A DNA stretch of 64,000 nt from Kitasatospora sp. MMS16-BH015 (GTDB lineage: Bacteria > Actinomycetota > Actinomycetes > Streptomycetales > Streptomycetaceae): NCBI RefSeq assembly GCF_002943525.1, contig NZ_CP025394.1:7331001-7395000 (forward strand). The letters run 5' to 3'. The position numbers were made by a program, and so were the translations under genes. Shown here in pieces: positions 48,741 through 58,152 of this stretch (position 1 is the first letter of the stretch; each line of letters starts with the position of its first letter). The notes under the pieces are model-generated. The model was not told where the DNA came from. It worked only from the letters and a program-made list of their open reading frames with translations, and made no database searches.

Positions 48741-49544
48741 ATGCGCACCACCCGCGTCGTGTCCGCTGCAGGTCTGGCGATCACCCTCGCCCTGTCCACC
48801 GTCGCCGTCGCCGCCACCACCGCCCAGGCGGCCGGCCAGAACTACGTCGCCCTGGGGGACTCGTACTCCTCGGGCGTCGGTGCCGGGAGCTACACCAGCG
48901 CCAGCGGTAGCTGCAAGATCAGCACCAACGCGTACCCGTACCTGTGGAAGAACGCGCACAGCCCGGCCTCGTTCAACGACGTGGCCTGCTCGGGTGCGGT
49001 CACCGGGGACGTGCTCAACAATCAGGTGTCGGCGCTGAGTTCCTCCACCTCGCTGGTGAGCATCACCATCGGTGGCAACGACGCGGGCTTCGCCAGCACC
49101 ATGCAGACCTGTGTGCTCGACTCCGACAGCGCGTGTCTGAGCGCGGTGAGCAACGCCAAGGCGTACGCGCAGAACACCCTGCCCGGCAAGCTCGACCAGG
49201 TGTACACCGCCATTCGCAACAACGCGCCCAACGCCCATGTGGTGGTGCTCGGTTACCCGCACCTCTACCAGGTGCCCGGGAGCTGCATCTTCGGGATCAG
49301 CGACACCAAGCGGACCGCGATCAACAGCGCGGCCGACACCCTCGACACGGTGATCTCGCAGAGAGTCGCGGCGGCCGGCGCCAACTTCGCCTGGGGGGAC
49401 GTGCGGAGCGCGTTCGCCACGCACGAGATCTGCGGCAGCAGCACCACCTGGCTGAACAGCACCACGCTGCCGATCGACGAGAGCTACCACCCCAAGGCTG
49501 CGGGCCAGTCGGGCGGTTACTACCCGGTGTTCAACAGCCACTGA
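48741..49544 (+). CDS. Secreted SGNH/GDSL lipase
   Basis: A 267-residue secreted hydrolase related to Streptomyces extracellular lipases. A Sec signal peptide (about 1-30) ends TTAQA. Block I is ALGDSYSSGVGAG with the catalytic Ser at about 41, block III IGGNDAGF with the oxyanion Gly-Asn, and block V DESYHPKAAG carrying Asp and His near 251-254. Six cysteines fit three disulphides, as in the S. coelicolor and S. rimosus enzymes. GGAGGAA gives a strong ribosome site. It acts outside the cell on lipid esters. The 260-base upstream gap is fairly A/T-rich and includes TTGACA at 48609. Confidence 0.92.
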   Translation: MRTTRVVSAAGLAITLALSTVAVAATTAQAAGQNYVALGDSYSSGVGAGSYTSASGSCKISTNAYPYLWKNAHSPASFNDVACSGAVTGDVLNNQVSALSSSTSLVSITIGGNDAGFASTMQTCVLDSDSACLSAVSNAKAYAQNTLPGKLDQVYTAIRNNAPNAHVVVLGYPHLYQVPGSCIFGISDTKRTAINSAADTLDTVISQRVAAAGANFAWGDVRSAFATHEICGSSTTWLNSTTLPIDESYHPKAAGQSGGYYPVFNSH

Positions 49545-49635
49545 GCCCAGGCGTAGCGGCCAGGGGCCGCGTGACCGGCCGTGCACCCAGCTGCACGGCG
49601 GCCGCGCGGCCCCTGGCCCGTTCACGGGGCGGGCG

Positions 49636-50919
49636 TCAGCAGGGGCCGTCGTCGGCCCAGACGCCCCACTGGCCGCTGGCGCTCGGGTTCTCGTTCTGCG
49701 TCCACCACTTGGCGTGCCACTTGTGGCCCGCGTAGGAGACCACGTTGCCGGCCGTGTAGACCTTGGTCGGGTCCCAGGCGGGGGCGGTGCAGGTGCCCGG
49801 GGTGGTCGGCGAGGGGGACGGGGAGGAGGACGGCGGGGTGGTGGGCGGGGTCGCGCCCGCGAAGCGGACGGTGTACTTGGTGAAGTCCCAGTCGTTCTGG
49901 ACCACGCTGGAGCAGGAGCCGGAGAGGCCCGGGTCCACCGTGCCGGCGCACTGGCGGTCGCGATTGACGGACCAGTAGGTGTAGCGGGCCAGCCCGTGCG
50001 CCGTGGCGAAGTCGAGCACGGTCTGGAAGTCCGCCTGGCGGAAGTACTCGGCGGCGTCGGTGCGGCCGTTCATCATCGAGACGCCCTCGTGGGCGTACGC
50101 GGTGGCCTCCGACCAGCCGAAGGTGGACTGGAGGATCGCGTTGAACTTCACCAGCGCGTCGGTCTGGGCCGCCGCGCCGTTGAAGCCGCCGTCGAAGGGC
50201 ATGATCGAGTAGTTGGCGGGCGTGAAGCCCTGCGACTTGGCCTCGTTCAGCATCTGGGTGCCGAACCAGCCGGTGCCCGCGTTGGTGCCCGCCGTGGTGA
50301 TCGAGACGTAGAGGCCGGGGTTGTTCTGCTGGAGCAGCCTGGCCGCGCCGATCTCGTTGTGGATGGCGGCCGTGTTCTCGTACTCCGGCTCCTCCAGGTC
50401 GAAGTCCACGGCCTTCAACTGGTACTTGTCCACGGCCTTCTGGTACGCGGCGGCGGTGGCCTCCGGGGTGCCGCAGGTCTGGCCGAGCTTGGTGCCGCCG
50501 TAGCCGCCGAAGGAGACCGAGACGTCGCCGCCCTTGGCCCTGATGGTGCTGATCACCGAGGGCATGGTGGTGTCGGTGTTGATCGAGGAGGTGCCGCCCC
50601 AAGCGGGGCTGCAGCCGCCGCCGTCCAGGATGAAGGCCAGCTGGAAGGCCTTCTGGCCGGTGGCGTCCATCACCGCCGCGGCGTTCGGCGGGTTGTTGTC
50701 CTCGGGCATCAGGTACGGCGCGGAGGCGTACCAGTTGCTGCCGAGCGCGGCGGGGGAGACCGCAGTGGTCGTGGGCGTGACGGTGGCGCCGGCGCTGGTG
50801 GTGAGGGCGAGCGCGGTGCCGCCGCCGGCCAGCAGGCCGAGGCCGAGCAGGGCCGCGAGCGGGCGGTGCCGGCGGGCGTGAACTCGCCGTTCGGGGTTGG
50901 TGGTTCGAGCACGTTCCAT
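49636..50919 (-). CDS. Secreted chitinase-like GH18 protein with C-terminal chitin-binding domain
   Basis: A 427-residue secreted enzyme. The signal peptide ends about residue 45 (LALTTSAGA). The TIM barrel spans about 60-350, with SFGGYGG (about 136-142) and the catalytic strand VDFDLEEPEY (171-180), where the GH18 pattern D-x-x-D-x-D-x-E would place the acid at one of the glutamates. A Ser/Pro/Thr linker (PPTTPPSSSPSPSPTTPG) leads to a CBM5/12 domain with WDPTKVYTAGNVVSYAGHKW. It should hydrolyse chitin outside the cell; the DFDLEEPE variant of the motif means a related activity is possible. It lies 55 bases after the deacetylase gene, likely in one operon. Confidence 0.88.
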   Translation of the reverse strand: MERARTTNPERRVHARRHRPLAALLGLGLLAGGGTALALTTSAGATVTPTTTAVSPAALGSNWYASAPYLMPEDNNPPNAAAVMDATGQKAFQLAFILDGGGCSPAWGGTSSINTDTTMPSVISTIRAKGGDVSVSFGGYGGTKLGQTCGTPEATAAAYQKAVDKYQLKAVDFDLEEPEYENTAAIHNEIGAARLLQQNNPGLYVSITTAGTNAGTGWFGTQMLNEAKSQGFTPANYSIMPFDGGFNGAAAQTDALVKFNAILQSTFGWSEATAYAHEGVSMMNGRTDAAEYFRQADFQTVLDFATAHGLARYTYWSVNRDRQCAGTVDPGLSGSCSSVVQNDWDFTKYTVRFAGATPPTTPPSSSPSPSPTTPGTCTAPAWDPTKVYTAGNVVSYAGHKWHAKWWTQNENPSASGQWGVWADDGPC

Positions 50920-50974
50920 GGGGCGTGACCTCCGGTACGGACTGTGGGGGAGAGGTGACGGGAGCGCGGGCCGG

Positions 50975-52090
50975 CTACTTGAGGTAGCCGGCCAATCCGG
51001 CGGGCGTCAGACCGGCGGCCTGGGCGGCGGCGTAGGCCCGCTGGAGATCGGTGGCGAGGGTGTCGGTGAAGTGGGTCAGCACGATGTCCCCGGGCTGCAG
51101 CGGCCCGCCCCGGTAGACGTTCGACTGGCCCCAGCTGAAGTCCGCCGTGGCCGTGACCACCACGCGCATGCCGCAGTCGGCCGCGGCCTGCAGGGTGTCG
51201 GCGTTCCAGGTGAAGTACGGCGGACGGAAGACGGTGGGCGTGACCCCGTAGATCCGCTGGTCGGCGTCGCGCGCGGAGCAGATCTCGGCCTGCTGCTCGG
51301 CGGCCGAGAGGGTGGTCAGGTCGCGGTGCGAGACGGTGTGGTCCTGGATCGAGGAGCCCGGCACCGAGGTGACCCGGCGGAAGTAGTCCGGGGTGTTGCC
51401 GGAGGGCATCGGCAGCGGGAAGGCGGTGATCGGCAGGTGGTGGTCGGCGATGAACTGCTCGGCCTCAGGGGTGGGTTGCCAGCCGTCGTCGATGGTGAAG
51501 AAGACCACCTTGTCCGTGGTAGGCACGTTCCAGGTGGCCCGGGCCGGGTCGGGCGCGGGCCCGCTGAGCTGCAGGTCGTCGGCCGTGTAGGCGCCCTGGC
51601 CGTACCAACCGTGCAGCGCCAGGCGGACGGTGGTGTTGTCGGCGCCGGTGGTGAAGCTCGTGGTCAGCTGCTGCCAGCCGTCGCCGGTGCCCGCCGTCCA
51701 GGCCGGCGGCACGTCGTGGCCGGTGCCGGTGGCGTCGAGGAAGACGTAACTGCCGTGCACCCAGGCGGAGAGGGTGTAGCTGGTGTTCGGGCGCACCGAG
51801 ACGGTCTGGTAGCACTCCCCGTTCGAGCCGGCGCTCGCCGGGGTCACGGCCAGGGCCGAACTCCCGCTGTGCGCCGCCGTGGTGACGCTCGCCTCGCCCG
51901 CGGTGCAGTTCCAGCCGGGGATCGAGCCCCAGTCGGCCAGCGGCAGGGTCGGGATCTCGAAGCCGGGGTTGGTGGCCAGGTTGACGGCCGGGGTGTCGGC
52001 GTGGGCCGTGGTGGGGACGGCGGTGCCGAAGGCGGCCAGCGCGGCGGTGGCCGCGAATGCGGACAGGCGCGAGCGCAGAGAGGTGGGCAC
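50975..52090 (-). CDS. Secreted polysaccharide deacetylase (NodB fold) with N-terminal carbohydrate-binding domain
   Basis: A 371-residue secreted enzyme. The GTG at 52090 has AGGAG ten bases upstream; the signal peptide ends near TTAHA. Residues about 35-180 are a jelly-roll carbohydrate-binding module, with NLATNPGFEIPTLPLADW at the start. The NodB domain then shows motif 1 FFTIDDGW, motif 2 HTVSH, motif 3 RPPYFTW and motif 5 ILTHF. Such enzymes remove acetyl groups from chitin, peptidoglycan or xylan. The chitinase-like gene follows in the same direction, so chitin is the best guess. A DasR-like site lies upstream. Confidence 0.9.
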   Translation of the reverse strand: MPTSLRSRLSAFAATAALAAFGTAVPTTAHADTPAVNLATNPGFEIPTLPLADWGSIPGWNCTAGEASVTTAAHSGSSALAVTPASAGSNGECYQTVSVRPNTSYTLSAWVHGSYVFLDATGTGHDVPPAWTAGTGDGWQQLTTSFTTGADNTTVRLALHGWYGQGAYTADDLQLSGPAPDPARATWNVPTTDKVVFFTIDDGWQPTPEAEQFIADHHLPITAFPLPMPSGNTPDYFRRVTSVPGSSIQDHTVSHRDLTTLSAAEQQAEICSARDADQRIYGVTPTVFRPPYFTWNADTLQAAADCGMRVVVTATADFSWGQSNVYRGGPLQPGDIVLTHFTDTLATDLQRAYAAAQAAGLTPAGLAGYLK

Positions 52091-52178
52091 GAAGACACAA
52101 CTCCTGTGTGGGGGACAGGTGGAGTGCTCCCCGAGGGAGGGGAACGAGTCGGCATGCCGCACACAGGCCGTGCCACAC

Positions 52179-52194
52179 AATGGACTGGACCAAG
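52179..52194. promoter_or_regulatory. Possible DasR (dre) site upstream of the deacetylase-chitinase operon
   Basis: AATGGACTGGACCAAG agrees with the dre consensus A(G/C)TGGTCTAGACCA(G/C)T at 11 of 16 positions. On the minus strand TTGACG-17-CATTGT (52212-52184) forms a possible promoter that it overlaps. DasR represses chitin-use genes in Streptomyces, so the link is plausible. Confidence 0.35.
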
Positions 52195-52235
52195 CCCACC
52201 GTCAAGAGTTGACACCGAGCTGTGTCAAGCCGCCC

Positions 52236-54029
52236 TCACGGCGTGTAGAGCTCCGCCACGTCGGCCGCGTAGTACTCCAGGATGGCCGGCCGGCGCAGCT
52301 TGAGCGAGGGCGTGAGCAACCCCTGCTCGATGCTGAACTCCCTTGGCAGCAACCGGAAGGCGCGGATCGACTCGGCCCGCGAGACGGCGGTGTTGGCCGA
52401 GGCCACGGCCCGCTGGATCTCCGCGTGCAGCTCGCCGTCGGCCAGCACCTGGCGCGAGTCCAGCTGCTCCCGGCCGTGGGTCTTCAGCCAGTGCGCGAGC
52501 GCCTCCTGGTCGAGGGTGATCAGTGCGGCCACGTACGGCCGGCCGTCGCCGACCAGCAGGCACTGGGAGACCAGCGGATGGGCCCGCACCCGCTCCTCCA
52601 GTGCGGCCGGGGCGAGGTTTTTGCCGCTGGAGGTCACGATCACCTCCTTGCGGCGGCCGGTGATGGTGAGGTAGCCGTCCTCGTCCAGCTGCCCCAAGTC
52701 ACCGGTGCCGAACCAGCCTTCGTACCAGTCGCTGCTGTCCTGGGTCTGGCCCAGGTAGCCGGTGAAGACGGTGGCGCCGCGCACCCAGACCTCGCCGTCC
52801 TCGGCGATCACCACCGAGACGCCCGGCAGCGGGGTGCCCACCGTGCCGCACTTGGCCCGGCCCGGCGGGTTGGCGGTCACGGCGGCGCAGGTCTCGGTCA
52901 GCCCGTAGCCCTCGTGCACGGCCATCCCGACGCCGGTGAAGAAGAGGCCCAACTCCCGCCCCAGCGGCGCCCCGCCGCACATCAGGCTGCGCACCCGGCC
53001 GCCGAAGACCTCGCGCAGGCGCTGATACACCAGCCGGTCGTACGCGGCGTGGCGCAGCCGCAGCGCCGCGCCCGGCCCGGGGCCCCGGCCGAGCGCGCGC
53101 TGCTCCCGGGCGGCGGCCCACTCGACGGCCAGCTCGGCGGCCTGGGCGAAGACTTCGCCGCGTCCGGCCTCCTCGGCGGCCTGCCGGGCCCGCTGCCGCA
53201 CCTTCTCCAGCACGTAGGGGACGACCTGGAGGAAGGTGGGGCGGAAGGAGGCGATCGCGGGCAGCAGGGTGTCGCCGGAGACCTGGCCGTGGTGGCCCAG
53301 CCGGATGCCGCCCCGGACGGCGACCACCTGGAGGATCCGGCCGTAGACGTGGGCCAGCGGGAGGAAGGCCAGGGTGGCGGGCTGGCCGCCGTTCGGGTCC
53401 CTGATCAGCTCGCCCCAGCCGGCCAGCAGGGCGTCCGCCTCGGCGGAGAAGTTGCCGTGGGTGAGCAGGCAGCCCTTGGGCCGGCCGCCGGTGCCCGAGG
53501 TGTAGATCACGGTGGCCACCGACTCGGGTGTCACGCCCAGGCGTTGGCGGTGCACCAGGCTGTCCGGCACCCCGTGGCCGTCCTCACTCAGCGCGGCCAC
53601 GCAGCCCCGGTCGAGCTGCCAGATACCGGTCAGGGCGGGCAGCGCGTCGCAGACCGCGCCGACCGTCATGGCGTGGTCCTCGTGCTCGACCACGCAGGCC
53701 ACCGCCTGGGTCTCGGCGAGGATCCAGCGCACCTGCTCGGCGGCGGAGGTCGGGTAGATCGGCACCGGGATGGCCCCGATCGACCAGAGCGCGTAGTCGA
53801 ACAGCGTCCACTCGTACCGGGTGGTGGCCATCAGTGCGACCCGGTCGCCGTAGCGCACCCCGCGCACCAGCAGGCCCTTGGCCAGCGCCATCACCTCGGT
53901 GCGGAACCGGGCGGCCGTCACCGCCGTCCAGCGCCCGTCCTCCCAACGGGAGAACTGCACCAGCTCCGGGGTCCGTTCGGCCGTGTCGTAGACCGAATCG
54001 GCCAGCCCGCCGACGGCCGGTTCGGGCAC
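52236..54029 (-). CDS. Long-chain acyl-CoA ligase (FadD/AMP-binding)
   Basis: A 597-residue ATP-dependent fatty acyl-CoA ligase. The AMP-binding P-loop TVIYTSGTGGRPKGCLLTHG (about 168-187), MHEGYGLTET core (in EGYGLTETCA, about 375) and GWFGTGDLGQLDEDGYL (about 440-456) identify the family; TGRRKEVIVTSSGKN is the A8 hinge region. It activates fatty acids to acyl-CoA at the membrane. The GTG at 54029 has AAGGGGG upstream; a TTG at 54053 is an alternative. It resembles the FadD15 group of actinobacteria. It diverges from the conservon. Confidence 0.92.
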   Translation of the reverse strand: MPEPAVGGLADSVYDTAERTPELVQFSRWEDGRWTAVTAARFRTEVMALAKGLLVRGVRYGDRVALMATTRYEWTLFDYALWSIGAIPVPIYPTSAAEQVRWILAETQAVACVVEHEDHAMTVGAVCDALPALTGIWQLDRGCVAALSEDGHGVPDSLVHRQRLGVTPESVATVIYTSGTGGRPKGCLLTHGNFSAEADALLAGWGELIRDPNGGQPATLAFLPLAHVYGRILQVVAVRGGIRLGHHGQVSGDTLLPAIASFRPTFLQVVPYVLEKVRQRARQAAEEAGRGEVFAQAAELAVEWAAAREQRALGRGPGPGAALRLRHAAYDRLVYQRLREVFGGRVRSLMCGGAPLGRELGLFFTGVGMAVHEGYGLTETCAAVTANPPGRAKCGTVGTPLPGVSVVIAEDGEVWVRGATVFTGYLGQTQDSSDWYEGWFGTGDLGQLDEDGYLTITGRRKEVIVTSSGKNLAPAALEERVRAHPLVSQCLLVGDGRPYVAALITLDQEALAHWLKTHGREQLDSRQVLADGELHAEIQRAVASANTAVSRAESIRAFRLLPREFSIEQGLLTPSLKLRRPAILEYYAADVAELYTP

Positions 54030-54490
54030 CGCGAGTTCGCCCCCTTCGCGCAACTCCGGCCCCCTCGCTGCCCGTCCGCACCGGCCCCGGCCGTCGTGAG
54101 GTCACGCTCCGCGGGGCCTCCCGGGCGCGCACACACCCGGGAATCGGGTCCCGAAGCTACCGGATCACCGGGGTGCTGGACAGGCCATTCGGGCCGTTCG
54201 CCCAGGATCGACACCGGGCGACCCCCCTCGTGCCGGCCCGGTGCGGCCCCCGTGCCGACCGGGTGCGGCCGTCCCGCCAGCGCGCTGTGACCGCGCGGTC
54301 ACCCGGGCGTACCCGGACAGACCGGGATGATCACGACAGTGGCCCGGAACCTGGCCGAAGCCCCTTCGAACGAGTGGTCAGACAGTAGTAAGCTCGCGCA
54401 GATCCGTCGGCCGGGCAGGGCCGTCGGGCCCCTCCCCACCCCCACCACCCCCTCCCTCGTCCGCGCCTGGCCTTCCCGACCGAGGACCCC
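54030..54490. other. Divergent intergenic region between acyl-CoA ligase and conservon
   Basis: About 440 bases with no convincing gene. TAGTAA at 54386-54391 is a possible -10 for the conservon but lacks a clear -35. A long AGG/CCC-rich pyrimidine stretch (54421-54480) precedes the cvnA start. No inverted repeat or RNA feature stands out. Confidence 0.6.
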
Positions 54491-57400
54491 ATGCGTCTGC
54501 GCCGCAGCTCGATCCGCGCGAAGATCATCGCGCTGCTCATGGTGCCCATCGTCGCGCTCACCGGACTCTGGGTGTACGCGAGCCTGGTGACCACCGGTGA
54601 CGTCTGGGCCCAACTCGGCGTCAGCCAGGCGTACCGCTCCTTCGGCGCCCCCACCGACCAGTACGCCCGGGACCTGCAGGAGGAGCGCCGGGCCGCCGTG
54701 CTCCGGCTGGCCGACGGCACCGCCCCCGGCGTCCAGGAGGCCTACCGCCAGGCGCAGACCGTCACCGACCGCGACCTCCAACTGCTGCGCCTCCAGCAGA
54801 GCACCGACGGCGGCGGCCTCGGCCGCGAGCAGCGCGCCCGGCTGGCCGACGTGCTCTCGGCCGGCGACCAGCTGACCGTGGTGCGGCGCCAGGTGGACCG
54901 GGCGGCGAACAGCTGGTCGTACGTGATCAGGCAGTACGCCGACCTGATCGCGCCGGTCTTCAGCTTCCGCACCTCCTTCGTCAACCGGCAGAGCGGGCAG
55001 CTGCCCCGGCAGGGCACCATCCTGATCGAGCTGGTCCGGGCCCGGGAGTACCTGGCCCAGGAGGACGCCGCGATGGAGGCCCTGCGGGCCACCCCGCACC
55101 CCGGCGAGCAGATGGTGCAGACGGCCCTGGACGCGCTGCACAACCAGCGCGCCCTGCTGGGCGTCTACACCCACGAGCTGGACGCCCAGGACGAGACCGA
55201 CTACCAGGACCTGCTCACCGGCGACAACTGGACCTCCATGCGCGGCATGGAGGACTACTTTGAGCAGAGCCAGGACCACGTGGCCGCCGTCCAGTCGCCC
55301 TCCTCGGGCGCCTGGCACGCCGCCGCGGCCAAGGCCCTGGACGACCTCGGCGCCCTCAACACCCGGCTGGCCGCCGCGATCGGCGCCCGGGCCAAGGCCT
55401 ACGCCGTCAACCAGCTGGTGCGCGGGGGCATCGCCGGCCTGATCGGCCTGATCGCCGTGATCGTCTCCATCCTGATCTCCTACCGGATCGGCCGCGGCCT
55501 GGTCCGCGAGCTGATCGGGCTGCGCAACGCCGCCCAGGAGCTCTCCGGCACCCGGCTGCCCGCCGTGATGCTGCGGCTGCGCCGCGGCGAGGCGGTGGAC
55601 GTGGCCGCCGAGGCCCCCGCGCTCGACTTCGGCCCGGCCGAGATCGGGCAGGTCGGGCGGGCCTTCAACGAGGTGCAGCGGGTCGCCTTCGAGGCGGCGG
55701 TCGAGCAGGCCGAGCTGCGGCGCGGCGTCTCCGCCGTCTTCGTCAACCTCGCCCGGCGCAGCCAGGTGCTGCTGCACCGCCAGCTCACCCTGCTCGACAC
55801 CATGGAGCGGCGCACCGAGGACCCGGCCGAGCTGGAGGACCTCTTCAAGCTGGACCACCTGACCACCCGCATGCGGCGGCACGCCGAGGGCCTGATCATC
55901 CTCTCCGGCGGTTCGCCGGGGCGGGCCTGGCGCAAGCCGGTGCGGATGGTGGACGTGGTGCGGGCCGCCGTCGGCGAGGTGGAGGACTACGCGCGGGTGA
56001 TCGTGCGGCCCTTCCCGGGCACCGGGCTGCTCGGCAGTGCCGTCGCGGACGTCACGCACCTGATCGCCGAGCTGGTCGAGAACGCCGCCGTGTACTCGCC
56101 GCCGCACACCCAGGTCACCGTGCAGGGCGAGGTGGTCGCGCACGGGTTCTGCCTGGAGATCGATGACCGGGGCCTCGGGCTGAGCGAGCAGGCCCTCGCC
56201 GAGACCAACCAACGCCTCGCCGAGGAGCAGGAGTTCGACCTGGCGGACACCGACCGGCTGGGCCTGTTCGTGGTCAGCCGACTGGCCCGGCGGCACGGGA
56301 TCAAGGTGCACCTGCGCCCCTCCCCGTACGGCGGCACGGCGGCGGTGGTGCTGATCCCGCGCGAACTCCTCGCCGAAGCCGTCTCGCCGACCGCCCCGCC
56401 CGCCGCCGCCCGCCCGGTCTCCCACCGCGGCCAGCGTGAACTCGTCGCCGTCCCGCCCCTCCCCGACACCCCGGCCACCCCGGACCCCGCCGCCGAGCCC
56501 CGCCCCACCACGGGCCCTCGTCCCGCCGCCCCCGCCGCCCCGGCCCTCACCCCGGGCGGCCTGCCCCGCCGCCGCTCCACCGCGCCGCGGCCGGGCGAGG
56601 GGTTGAAGCTGAGCAAGGACACGGACGGTTCGGCGGGGGCGGGTGCGTACGTCGATGCGGGGGCACAGTCTCCTGCGGGTGCGGGTGCGGGTGCGGGTGC
56701 GGGTGCGGGTGCGGGTGCGGGTGCGGGTGCGGGTGCGGTGGCCGGCCCGGTCGGCCTCGCCGTCGCGCCTGCGGCCGACGCGGCGCGCGGCGGTCGCGCG
56801 CCACTCGCGGTCGGCGAGGCCGGTCCGCGTGGCTCGGTGCCCCCGGCCGGCGAGCCGGGTGCGGTCGATGCGGTCACCGGACGTCACCGGCGGGCGGACG
56901 CCACTCCCGAGACGCCGACCGACCGTCGTGGCGCGCCTGCCCACGCCGCTCCGTTGCGTGCCGGCGACCGAGCCTCGGCCGCTGCTACTGCTGCCGGCCG
57001 CGGAGTCGCGCCGGGCGACCCCGCCGTGGCTGCGCCTGCCCACGCTGCTCCGTTGCGTGCCGGCGACCGAGCCTCGGCCGCTGCTACTGCCGCCAGCCGC
57101 GGAGCTGTGCCGGGCGACCCCGCCGTGGCTGCGCCTGCGCCCGGGGTGCCGTGGCCCGCTCAGGCCGAGGGCGGGCCGGCTGCCGCTGCGCCTGCCGGTG
57201 GACCGTCCTGGCCCTCTCCCACTCCGCTCGACCCGGCACCCGCCGAGTCGCCTTCCCCCGCCGCCGCCGCTCCCGTGGCCGGCTCGCCCTGGCCCGCTCC
57301 CGTCGCCGATGTGCCGGCCGCCGGGGGGCTGTTGCCCCGGCGGGTGCGGCAGGCGAGTCTGGCTCCGCAGCTGCGGCCGGTCGAGGGTGGGGCGGAGCCG

Positions 57401-57727
57401 GTGGTGGAGAGCGGGCGGGAGCGGTCGCCGGAGGAGGCGCGGGCTGCGTTCGCCTCGTTCCAGCGCGGGTTCCGGCGGGGGCGGGGAGACCGGCTGCAGC
57501 CGGCCTCGCTCACCGTCGTGCCCGAGCCCAGCGTCGTGCCCGATCCCACCGCTGGGACCGATCCCACTACCGGGGTCGCGTCCACCGTCCTGCCCGGCCG
57601 TCCCAAGGCATCCGGGCGGGCGGCGCTGCCCTCCGCTCCCGTACCTCCGGCGCTCGCTCCGGCCCCCAGGCCGGCCGCGCTGCCGGCTGCACAGCCCGCA
57701 CCATCTCTGGAAGGAACCGAACAATGA
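54491..57727 (+). CDS. cvnA: Conservon sensor kinase-like protein with nitrate/nitrite-sensing domain
   Basis: A 1078-residue membrane protein. Helix 1 is near 12-30, the extracytoplasmic NIT-type helical domain about 35-310, helix 2 about 315-335, a HAMP-like linker, then a His-kinase-type dimerisation and ATPase part to about 620 (ELVENAAVYSPPHT and DRGLGLSEQAL are N and G1 boxes). The conventional phospho-acceptor His is not obvious, as in other CvnA proteins. The C-terminal 430 residues are low-complexity Ala/Pro/Gly with tandem repeats. It senses a signal for the partner CvnB-D proteins at the membrane. ATGA overlap links it to cvnB. Confidence 0.9.
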   Translation: MRLRRSSIRAKIIALLMVPIVALTGLWVYASLVTTGDVWAQLGVSQAYRSFGAPTDQYARDLQEERRAAVLRLADGTAPGVQEAYRQAQTVTDRDLQLLRLQQSTDGGGLGREQRARLADVLSAGDQLTVVRRQVDRAANSWSYVIRQYADLIAPVFSFRTSFVNRQSGQLPRQGTILIELVRAREYLAQEDAAMEALRATPHPGEQMVQTALDALHNQRALLGVYTHELDAQDETDYQDLLTGDNWTSMRGMEDYFEQSQDHVAAVQSPSSGAWHAAAAKALDDLGALNTRLAAAIGARAKAYAVNQLVRGGIAGLIGLIAVIVSILISYRIGRGLVRELIGLRNAAQELSGTRLPAVMLRLRRGEAVDVAAEAPALDFGPAEIGQVGRAFNEVQRVAFEAAVEQAELRRGVSAVFVNLARRSQVLLHRQLTLLDTMERRTEDPAELEDLFKLDHLTTRMRRHAEGLIILSGGSPGRAWRKPVRMVDVVRAAVGEVEDYARVIVRPFPGTGLLGSAVADVTHLIAELVENAAVYSPPHTQVTVQGEVVAHGFCLEIDDRGLGLSEQALAETNQRLAEEQEFDLADTDRLGLFVVSRLARRHGIKVHLRPSPYGGTAAVVLIPRELLAEAVSPTAPPAAARPVSHRGQRELVAVPPLPDTPATPDPAAEPRPTTGPRPAAPAAPALTPGGLPRRRSTAPRPGEGLKLSKDTDGSAGAGAYVDAGAQSPAGAGAGAGAGAGAGAGAGAGAVAGPVGLAVAPAADAARGGRAPLAVGEAGPRGSVPPAGEPGAVDAVTGRHRRADATPETPTDRRGAPAHAAPLRAGDRASAAATAAGRGVAPGDPAVAAPAHAAPLRAGDRASAAATAASRGAVPGDPAVAAPAPGVPWPAQAEGGPAAAAPAGGPSWPSPTPLDPAPAESPSPAAAAPVAGSPWPAPVADVPAAGGLLPRRVRQASLAPQLRPVEGGAEPVVESGRERSPEEARAAFASFQRGFRRGRGDRLQPASLTVVPEPSVVPDPTAGTDPTTGVASTVLPGRPKASGRAALPSAPVPPALAPAPRPAALPAAQPAPSLEGTEQ
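56675..56734. repeat. Ten copies of GCGGGT inside cvnA
   Basis: Ten uninterrupted GCGGGT hexamers encode an alternating Ala-Gly run. Such a hexamer tract can gain or lose copies by slippage without shifting the frame. Confidence 0.95.
56935..57132. repeat. Two 99-bp tandem repeats inside cvnA
   Basis: The units begin at 56935 and 57034 with GCCTGCCCACGC and are about 95 percent alike; a third copy starts at 57133 but diverges after a few bases. They encode 33-residue repeats with core APLRAGDRASAAATAA. Confidence 0.92.
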
Positions 57728-58128
57728 CCGCTCCGGCACAGCCGTCCGGCGAACTCAACTGGCTGCTGGACGACTTGGTGGGACGCGTCGCGGACCTGCG
57801 GCACGCGGTGATCCTCTCCAGCGACGGCCTGGCCACCGCCACCTCGGGCGGGCTCGCCCGGGAGGACGCCGAGCACCTGGCCGCCGTGGCGGCCGGGTTC
57901 CACAGCCTGGCCAAGGGCGCGGGCCGCCACTTCCAGGTGGGCGGCGTGCGGCAGACCATGGTCGAGCTGGACGAGGCCTACCTGTTCATCACGGCGGCGG
58001 GGGACGGCAGTTGCCTGGCCGTGCTGAGCGAGGCGGAGTCGGACGTGGGCCAGATCGCCTACGAGATGGCACTGTTGGTGAAGCGGGTCGGCGAGCACCT
58101 CACCGCCGAGCCCCGCTCGGACGCGTAG
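57724..58128 (+). CDS. cvnB: Conservon roadblock/LC7 protein
   Basis: A 134-residue protein with a roadblock/LC7 fold: LNWLLDDLVGRVADLRHAVI at the start, then LSSDGLATATSGGLAREDAEHLAAV and, near the end, VGQIAYEMALLVKRVGEHL. In conservons CvnB acts as an adaptor or GTPase-activating partner that joins CvnA to the CvnD GTPase. The ATG at 57724 overlaps the cvnA stop (ATGA). Confidence 0.93.
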   Translation: MTAPAQPSGELNWLLDDLVGRVADLRHAVILSSDGLATATSGGLAREDAEHLAAVAAGFHSLAKGAGRHFQVGGVRQTMVELDEAYLFITAAGDGSCLAVLSEAESDVGQIAYEMALLVKRVGEHLTAEPRSDA

Positions 58129-58152
58129 CAACCCGGGGAGCAGACCGAGGCG

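Noticed and set aside
56675..56734. GCGGGT array as CRISPR-like.
   Set aside because: There are no spacers; it is a simple hexamer repeat in a coding region.
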